Source: Oscillospiraceae bacterium
GTDB taxonomy: Bacteria > Bacillota > Clostridia > Oscillospirales > Oscillospiraceae
Assembly: GCA_017409645.1 (NCBI GenBank)
Contig: JAFQSI010000255.1
Coordinates: 1-14,405 of the forward strand
Direction: 5' to 3'
DNA: 14,405 bases
The notes beneath the pieces were generated by a model that was given only the letters and a program-made list of their open reading frames with translations, had not been told where the DNA came from and searched no databases. This document shows, one piece after another, positions 7,489 to 12,439 of the stretch. Each line of letters opens with the position of its first letter. Within the stretch, counting starts at the first letter, position 1. A program made the translations under genes and the position numbers.

Positions 7489-8386
7489 GGTGATGGCCCC
7501 CGCAGTGGTGGTCGTGATGGCCGCAGCTGCATGCGTGGTCTTCTTCCTGCTCCTGGTCGAAGACATTCAGGTCCTCGGCATTTTTCAGCACGAAGCCGGC
7601 GGTCTGGCGCAGGGCGTCGGGGGTCAGCTCCCGGATACCCAGCGCGTCCAGGGCGGCGGCCCAGTCCAGACTCTCGGCGATGGAGGGCTTTTTCAGGATG
7701 GCCTCGCTGCTGCGGAGCTTCGCAACGGCCAGCGCCACCTGATGGCACAGCCGGTCGTCCACATGGGGCAGCTTCGCCCGGAGGATGGCCAGCTCCTTTT
7801 CCACGTCGGGATACTCGATGTACAGGTAGGCGCACCGGCGGCGCAGAGCCTCGCTCAGGGGCCGGGCCCGGTTGGAGGTCAGGACCACGAAGGGCACGGT
7901 ATTGGCCCGGATGGTGCCCACCTCGGGGATGGACACCTGCATGTCGGAAAGCAGCTCCAGCAGGAAGGCTTCGAATTCCTCGTCGGCCTTGTCGATCTCG
8001 TCGATCAGCAGGACCACCGGGCGCCTGCTCCGGATGGACTTCAGCAGGGGCCGCTCGAGCAGATACTCGTCGGAGAAAAGGGACTTGGTCAGGGCGTCCT
8101 TGTCCTCACTGGACATATTGACCTGGATGGAAAGCAGCTGCTTCTGGTAGTTCCACTCGTACAGGGCCTTGCTCTCGTCCAGACCCTCGTAGCACTGCAT
8201 CCGCACCAGCTCCCGGTCTAGGGCCGCGGCCATGACCTTGGCCACCTCAGTCTTGCCCACGCCCGCCGCGCCCTCGATCAGCAGGGGACGGCCCAGCTTC
8301 AGAGCCACGTAGAGGGTGGTTGCGAGGGTATCGTCGTAAATATAGTTCGCCTGATCCAGCTCCTGTTTCAGTTCGGTAAGTTCCAT
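7481..8386 (-). CDS. MoxR-family AAA+ ATPase (CoxD-like) with His/Cys-rich C-terminal tail
   Basis: The protein has 301 residues. The AAA+ core shows Walker A G39AAGVGKT46, Walker B VVLLIDEID (124-132), sensor 1 around LTSNRARPLSEA (169-180) and the arginine-finger segment LRRRC (181-185). A C-terminal helical lid runs to about 275. These ATPases work as hexameric chaperones with VWA partners, and the VWA gene follows directly. ATG 8386 was chosen over GTG 8395 because AAGGAG (8400-8395) sits 8 nt from the ATG but touches the GTG. After the lid an acidic linker (QEQEED) leads to an unusual tail, residues 284-301, with eight His and three Cys in 18 residues. This tail is not part of the AAA fold and looks metal binding. 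The gene shares an operon with the VWA gene and has its own promoter upstream. Confidence 0.9.
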   Translation of the reverse strand: MELTELKQELDQANYIYDDTLATTLYVALKLGRPLLIEGAAGVGKTEVAKVMAAALDRELVRMQCYEGLDESKALYEWNYQKQLLSIQVNMSSEDKDALTKSLFSDEYLLERPLLKSIRSRRPVVLLIDEIDKADEEFEAFLLELLSDMQVSIPEVGTIRANTVPFVVLTSNRARPLSEALRRRCAYLYIEYPDVEKELAILRAKLPHVDDRLCHQVALAVAKLRSSEAILKKPSIAESLDWAAALDALGIRELTPDALRQTAGFVLKNAEDLNVFDQEQEEDHACSCGHHDHHCGGHHHV

Positions 8387-8394
8387 ATCGATCA

Positions 8395-8400
8395 CTCCTT
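8395..8400 (-). promoter_or_regulatory. Ribosome binding site that fixes the MoxR ATPase start
   Basis: AAGGAG on the minus strand is 8 nt from the ATG at 8386. The in-frame GTG at 8395 overlaps this site and so cannot use it. This decides for the 301-residue form. Confidence 0.8.
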
Positions 8401-8419
8401 TGTGATTTCTTTCGGTATG

Positions 8420-8448
8420 ATTATATCAGAAAAGTCACCCATCCGCAA
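8420..8448 (-). promoter_or_regulatory. Extended -10 promoter of the MoxR-VWA operon
   Basis: TGATATAAT at 8428-8420 is a perfect extended -10. A partial -35 TTGCGG sits at 8448-8443 with the ideal 17-nt spacer. The -10 ends about 33 nt before the ATG. The -35 falls in the loop of the inverted repeat at 8432-8465, so promoter and hairpin overlap. Confidence 0.75.
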
Positions 8449-8465
8449 GATACGGTGGGTGACTT
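8432..8465 (-). terminator. Inverted repeat: likely tldE terminator, overlapping the MoxR promoter
   Basis: AAGTCACCCA (8432-8441) and TGGGTGACTT (8456-8465) are perfect 10-bp arms. CCG/CGG inside the 14-nt loop can extend the stem past a bulge. On the minus strand the hairpin is followed by TTTTCT, which fits an intrinsic terminator for the tldD-tldE transcript. Because the MoxR -35 lies in its loop, it could also be an operator for a dimeric repressor. Confidence 0.6.
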
Positions 8466-8477
8466 GGTCACATAACG

Positions 8478-8507
8478 GTAGGGAACGGCACAAAGGCCGT
8501 TCCCTAC
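8478..8507. repeat. Perfect 12-bp inverted repeat, possible dispersed palindromic element or terminator
   Basis: GTAGGGAACGGC (8478-8489) and GCCGTTCCCTAC (8496-8507) are perfect arms around a 6-nt loop. It starts 7 nt after the tldE stop on the minus strand. No T tract follows on the minus strand; on the plus strand it is followed by ATTGTTTTT. It therefore does not look like a normal tldE terminator. It has the form of an intergenic palindromic repeat. Only one copy is in the window. Confidence 0.7.
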
Positions 8508-8514
8508 ATTGTTT

Positions 8515-9789
8515 TTAGAAGATATTCATGCCCTCAATGACGGCCTTCTTCGGGCCGTAGTAATTGCCGAAGAGGGCACACTCTTTGGAGAAACGGATGT
8601 GGTTCAGGACATCGGAGAGCTTGCCGCTGATGGAGACGCCAGTGACGGGGCGGACCGTCTCGCCGTCATGCCAGTAGGCCAGGCGGATCTCGCCGCCGAC
8701 GTAGTCTGCGTAGAAATCGGTCTGGATGCCGGACATGGAGACGACCTCCAGGTACGGACCGGTGACGAATTCCGCTTCCTCCGCGGTGCCCGGATCCAGC
8801 GTCAGAATGGGCAGGACGCCGGTGGGCTCCTCGCCCAGATACTGGCCGAAGCGGTTGGAGCCGTAGCAGCCCACGGCGATGCCGCCGTCCACGAGCCGCT
8901 GCCGGGTCAGGGCCAGACCGTCTGCGTCGAAGGCCCGGCTTCCGGCGCAGCCGGGATAGGACGCGGCCATGGTGATGCCGAGTCGGTCGCCCTCGGGGGC
9001 GGTCTGGAGGGCATCGCCCTTTTTGTAGACGCTGTGGTGGTTGTAGACCGCGCTGTAGCTCAGATCATCGGCAAAATTCCAGAACAGCTCCATCAGCTCC
9101 TGAGAATTGAGGATGACTTTGGGAGCGCCGGTGACGGTCAGGCGCTTTGCATCGTGGCGGGCCTTGGCCTGGGAGAGCTTGTCGGCGATCTCCCTGCCCA
9201 GGGACTCCAGGTCCAGGGCGTTGAAATTGACCTGCTCATAAAGCTCCACGCTCTCGCCGCCCTCGGTGGCGGTGGGGATGGCCTCGACCATGGCGGTCCA
9301 GCGCTGCTGCTGCTTGTGCAGACCGTTGCTGTTGACCACCGTCTCGGTGATCCGGTTGATGAAGACCTCCACCGCGTTCAGGCTGGTGACAGCCAGGGTG
9401 TTGGCGCCGAAGACGGTATTGGCGATCTCGGCTGCCAGATCAGCGGCGTCGTAGTCGGTGAAATTCGTCTCGATGGCGTATTCTCCGGTCTGGGCGGCGG
9501 GGAGCGCGTAGTCGGGATTCGAGATCAGCGCGGCCTTTTCGATGGTCTGGCCGATCAGCCGGTCCAGCTCCGCCTCCGTGGTGGAGGGGTAGACGAAGAA
9601 GGAGGAATGGCCCTTGTATGCGCCGTGGGTCACATAGATGGTGACCTCCCGGTCGCAGTTGTCGGTGTTGCGGACCGTCTCCAGGGAGCCCTTGACGAAG
9701 AACAGCTCGTAGCTCTCCTTCCGGGTCCGGTTGATCTTGTATTCAAAGTCCGCATTATAGGACTTCAGGTGTTCGATAATGGTATTCAT
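8515..9789 (-). CDS. pmbA: TldE/PmbA, non-catalytic subunit of the TldD/TldE metallopeptidase
   Basis: The protein has 424 residues, near the usual PmbA/TldE length of about 450. Family features visible are the N-terminal segment with DFEYKINRTRKESYELFFVKG, the middle VILNSQELMELFWNF block, and the C-terminal glycine-rich repeat strands ending in GVSISGKLSDVLNHIRF. There is no HExxxH motif, as expected, because zinc is carried only by TldD. The ATG at 9789 overlaps the tldD stop as ATGA, so it is translationally coupled; a longer frame start at 9843 lies inside tldD. TldD/TldE heterodimers cleave unfolded peptides, for example removing leader peptides of modified peptides such as microcin B17 and degrading the antitoxin CcdA in E. 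coli. The native client here is unknown. Confidence 0.93.
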   Translation of the reverse strand: MNTIIEHLKSYNADFEYKINRTRKESYELFFVKGSLETVRNTDNCDREVTIYVTHGAYKGHSSFFVYPSTTEAELDRLIGQTIEKAALISNPDYALPAAQTGEYAIETNFTDYDAADLAAEIANTVFGANTLAVTSLNAVEVFINRITETVVNSNGLHKQQQRWTAMVEAIPTATEGGESVELYEQVNFNALDLESLGREIADKLSQAKARHDAKRLTVTGAPKVILNSQELMELFWNFADDLSYSAVYNHHSVYKKGDALQTAPEGDRLGITMAASYPGCAGSRAFDADGLALTRQRLVDGGIAVGCYGSNRFGQYLGEEPTGVLPILTLDPGTAEEAEFVTGPYLEVVSMSGIQTDFYADYVGGEIRLAYWHDGETVRPVTGVSISGKLSDVLNHIRFSKECALFGNYYGPKKAVIEGMNIF

Positions 9790-11189
9790 CCCAGCTTCGC
9801 CCTCGCTTTCACACAGGGACCGCCGTCGCTGACGCGGACCCATTCCTTATAGCCCTTGCCGCACATGCCCGCGCCCACGATCTTGCAGTCGCTGCTCACC
9901 ATGGAGATGGATTTGAGCAGATCGGGCACGTAGCCGGAGATGATGACAGGGGAGAACCAGTTATCGGTGAGCTTGCCGTCCTTGATCTCAATGGCGTACT
10001 TCGCCACGCACTGGATGGCCCAGTTTTTGGGGTCCTCCATGCCGTTGTCGCACTCGCAGACATAGTAGCCGTGGTCGATGGAGGCGATCATATCCTCCAG
10101 GCGGTCCTTGCCCGGCTCGATGAAGGTGTTGGTCATCCGGGCGTAGGCCTTCCGGCGGGAGGACTCTCTTCTGCCGTTGCCGGTGGGGGCGGTGCCCAGC
10201 TCCAGGGCGGAGGAGAGGTCGGAGATGCCCGTGACCAGGATGCCGTCCTTGATGATCTGGGTATCACCGGCCAGAACGCCCTCGTCGTCGAAGAAGTAGC
10301 TGCCCGCGCTGACGCAGGATGCGGCACCGTCTTTCATGTTGACGATGGGGGAGGCAACGTATTTGCCAACATACTCCTTCGCCAGGGCCCGGTCCTTGAC
10401 GAACATGTCCATCTCCACGCCGTGGCCGAAGGCCTCGTGGCAGATCAGGCCGGTCATGTGGGTGTCGGTAACGATGTCGTACTCGCCGGGGACCATGGGC
10501 TTGGCGGTGGTCAGCATATGGGCGGTGTGCAGGACCTCCTCCACCACGCCGGGCAGCTTCTCCAGCACGGCGGCGATGGTCGGCTCGTTCTCGCCGGAGC
10601 CAAACTGGACGGTCTGGTCATTCTCCCGCCAGATCACGCTGACCATGCCGTTGACCCAGGCGTAGCTCTGGTCCAGCTCCCGGTTCTCGGAGACGAAAAG
10701 CTTGCTCGTCTCCATGGTGTAGATGCCCACGCTGGTGTTCAGCAGGTTCTCGCTTTTGGCATTGATGCGGTCGCGCAGCTCCTTGCAGTAGTCCAGCAGC
10801 TGCTCCTCGCTGTAGCGGTCCAGGTCGCTTTCCCGGCAGAAGCTCTTGACCAAAGGCTCATCGGACAGGTCATGGATGCCGATGGGCTTCAGCTGCAGGG
10901 CCTTGCTGAAGCGGAAGCTGCGGTGGATCTCATCCACCAGGACGCCCAGATCCCCGCGGATGTCGTCCAGGGAGTATTCATAGAAAACGCCGTCCCCGGC
11001 GACCTTGACCACGAAGCCGCACTCGGTGTCCATGCCGGAGGCGATGTTGGTCAGACGGTTGTTTGCACTCACGGTCCGGGCTTTGACGTCCACGCCCAGG
11101 ACGCTGACATAATCATAGGTCTTCTTCAGCTCGGTGACCAGGGCCCTTGCATCGGCCCGGCGGGACTGAAGAAATTCAGAAAAAGACAT
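9786..11189 (-). CDS. tldD: TldD, catalytic subunit of the TldD/TldE metallopeptidase
   Basis: The protein has 467 residues, close to the family's roughly 480. The zinc-site helix is H251EAFGH256, the family HExxxH motif, followed by GVEMD. A conserved cysteine C443 in GAGMCGKG near the C-terminus matches the position of the third zinc ligand known in TldD. Other family blocks are the GVEMDMFVKDRALAK stretch, RRESSRRKAYARMTNTFIEPG (340-360) and YVCECDNGMEDPKN (376-389). ATG 11189 has AGAGGG about 7 nt upstream. A near-consensus promoter lies just before it, and tldE is coupled by a 4-nt overlap. The complex is cytoplasmic. It works with TldE to process small or unfolded peptides. No obvious RiPP precursor or toxin-antitoxin gene is in the window, so the substrate may be encoded elsewhere. 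Confidence 0.95.
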   Translation of the reverse strand: MSFSEFLQSRRADARALVTELKKTYDYVSVLGVDVKARTVSANNRLTNIASGMDTECGFVVKVAGDGVFYEYSLDDIRGDLGVLVDEIHRSFRFSKALQLKPIGIHDLSDEPLVKSFCRESDLDRYSEEQLLDYCKELRDRINAKSENLLNTSVGIYTMETSKLFVSENRELDQSYAWVNGMVSVIWRENDQTVQFGSGENEPTIAAVLEKLPGVVEEVLHTAHMLTTAKPMVPGEYDIVTDTHMTGLICHEAFGHGVEMDMFVKDRALAKEYVGKYVASPIVNMKDGAASCVSAGSYFFDDEGVLAGDTQIIKDGILVTGISDLSSALELGTAPTGNGRRESSRRKAYARMTNTFIEPGKDRLEDMIASIDHGYYVCECDNGMEDPKNWAIQCVAKYAIEIKDGKLTDNWFSPVIISGYVPDLLKSISMVSSDCKIVGAGMCGKGYKEWVRVSDGGPCVKARAKLG

Positions 11190-11224
11190 ATTGCACCCTC
11201 TTTGCTCAGAATTGTCTGTGGTAG

Positions 11225-11253
11225 ATTATATCCGTGGTAGGGACATCTGTCAA
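11225..11253 (-). promoter_or_regulatory. Consensus sigma-A promoter of tldD-tldE
   Basis: On the minus strand TTGACA (11253-11248) and TATAAT (11230-11225) are both perfect, with a 17-nt spacer. It lies 36 nt before the tldD start. This is the strongest promoter-like match in the window. Confidence 0.9.
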
Positions 11254-11275
11254 CGACAAAAGGTTACAGCTTTGC

Positions 11276-11303
11276 TTTACAGTTGGCAGAATTATGATAT
11301 AAT
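11276..11303 (+). promoter_or_regulatory. Promoter of the YehL-like AAA+ / DUF5682 operon
   Basis: TTTACA (11276-11281) is a 5/6 -35. TGATATAAT (11295-11303) is a perfect extended -10, and the spacer is 16 nt. Transcription from near 11310 rules out ATG 11306 as the start and supports ATG 11336. Its -35 is only 22 nt from the -35 of the divergent tldD promoter. Confidence 0.85.
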
Positions 11304-11335
11304 GGATGCAAAATCAACTTTACGAGGTGACGAAA

Positions 11336-12439
11336 ATGGAAGGATCGATCTTAAGGCCCGCTGCGGAGCAGCGCTATGCCCAGGAGCTGGCCGCCCTGGA
11401 AAAATGGGACGCAGGCAACCGCAAGCCCCAGGGCTGGCGTCTGTCGCCGAAGGCGGTGCGGCTGTTCATCCTGGGCAGCAGGACGCCCATTGAGGGGGTG
11501 CCCATCCGGAAGAAATATCTGGGCAACGACGCTCTGGTGGAGCGGTGCATCATCACCCTGGCGGGCAACCGGGGCCTGATGCTGGTGGGCGAGCCCGGCA
11601 CGGCGAAGACCATGCTCTCGGAGCTGCTGACCGCCGCCATCTCTGGCTGCTCCACCAACACGGTCCAGGGTACCGCGGGCACCACCGAGGACATGATCAA
11701 ATATTCCTGGAACTATGCCATGCTGCTGGCCAAGGGACCCTGCCGGGAGGCGCTGGTGCCCTCGCCCCTGCATGTGGGCATGGAAAAGGGCATCCTGACC
11801 CGGTTCGAGGAGATCACCCGTACCCCCGCCGAGGTCCAGGACAGCCTGATCAGCGTTCTCAGCGACAAGGTCCTGAATATCCCCGAGCTGGGGGACGGAG
11901 GACTGCTGTTCGCAAAGCCCGGATTCAACGTCATCGGTACCGCCAACACCCGGGACAAGGGCGTCAATGAGATGTCCAGCGCCCTGAAGCGCCGGTTCAA
12001 TTTTGAAACGGTCCAGCCTGTCCGGGATGTTGCCCTGGAGAAGCAGATCATCCTCAGCGAGGTCCGCTCCCTGGCCGATGCAGCCGGCATCGACCGGCCC
12101 CTGGACGAGGAGGCCGCCGAGCTGCTGGCGACCACCTACCATGAGCTGCGGGAGGGCGTCTCCGCAGAGGGCACCCGCATCGAAAAGCCCAGCTGCGTCA
12201 TGTCCACCGCCGAGGCCATCTCCGTCTATTATCAGACCCTCATGGGGGCCTGGTACTACGGAGACGGCACCATGGACCCAAAGAGTCTGGTCGACAATCT
12301 GGTGGGCGCGGTGGCCAAGGAATCGAACGAGGATCTGGATAAGATCGCAAATTACTTTTCCGCAGTTGTCCGGGAAAAGGCACGTCGGGAGGGCGGCGCA
12401 TGGAAAACCTATTACGAGGCGAGAAGCCGTCTGAAGTGA
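11336..12439 (+). CDS. MoxR-type AAA+ ATPase, YehL-like subfamily
   Basis: The protein has 367 residues. Walker A is G85EPGTAKT92. The Walker B region reads RFEEITRTPAEVQDSLISVLSDK (from 156), with Glu-Glu where most MoxR proteins have Asp-Glu. PEL at 183-185 and GFNVIGTANTRDKGVNEMSSALKRRFN (196-222) give sensor 1 and the arginine finger. This wording is typical of ATPases encoded next to DUF5682 and VWA genes, such as E. coli YehL, and differs from the other MoxR ATPase in this window. ATG 11336 was chosen because GAGGTGA lies upstream and the promoter -10 ends at 11303; the in-frame ATG at 11306 would precede the transcription start. The downstream gene overlaps by 40 nt. The role is probably an ATP-driven remodeller acting with its DUF5682 and, outside the window, possibly VWA partners; clients are unknown. 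Confidence 0.88.
   Translation: MEGSILRPAAEQRYAQELAALEKWDAGNRKPQGWRLSPKAVRLFILGSRTPIEGVPIRKKYLGNDALVERCIITLAGNRGLMLVGEPGTAKTMLSELLTAAISGCSTNTVQGTAGTTEDMIKYSWNYAMLLAKGPCREALVPSPLHVGMEKGILTRFEEITRTPAEVQDSLISVLSDKVLNIPELGDGGLLFAKPGFNVIGTANTRDKGVNEMSSALKRRFNFETVQPVRDVALEKQIILSEVRSLADAAGIDRPLDEEAAELLATTYHELREGVSAEGTRIEKPSCVMSTAEAISVYYQTLMGAWYYGDGTMDPKSLVDNLVGAVAKESNEDLDKIANYFSAVVREKARREGGAWKTYYEARSRLK

Noticed and set aside
7489..7566. 26-residue N-terminal extension of the VWA protein
   Set aside because: It is Thr/Ala-rich low complexity read in another frame of the MoxR tail, and the ATG at 7488 gives the usual short overlap.
6487..8121. 544-residue plus-strand open frame
   Set aside because: It is antisense to both the VWA and MoxR genes, and the Arg/Gly/Ala-rich translation is a shadow.
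8509..9852. 447-residue plus-strand open frame over tldE
   Set aside because: It is antisense to tldE, whose motifs and overlap with tldD are clear.
9786..11189. tldD-tldE as part of a RiPP biosynthesis cluster
   Set aside because: No precursor peptide, modification enzyme or dedicated exporter is found in the adjacent gaps, and tldD-tldE are common housekeeping genes.
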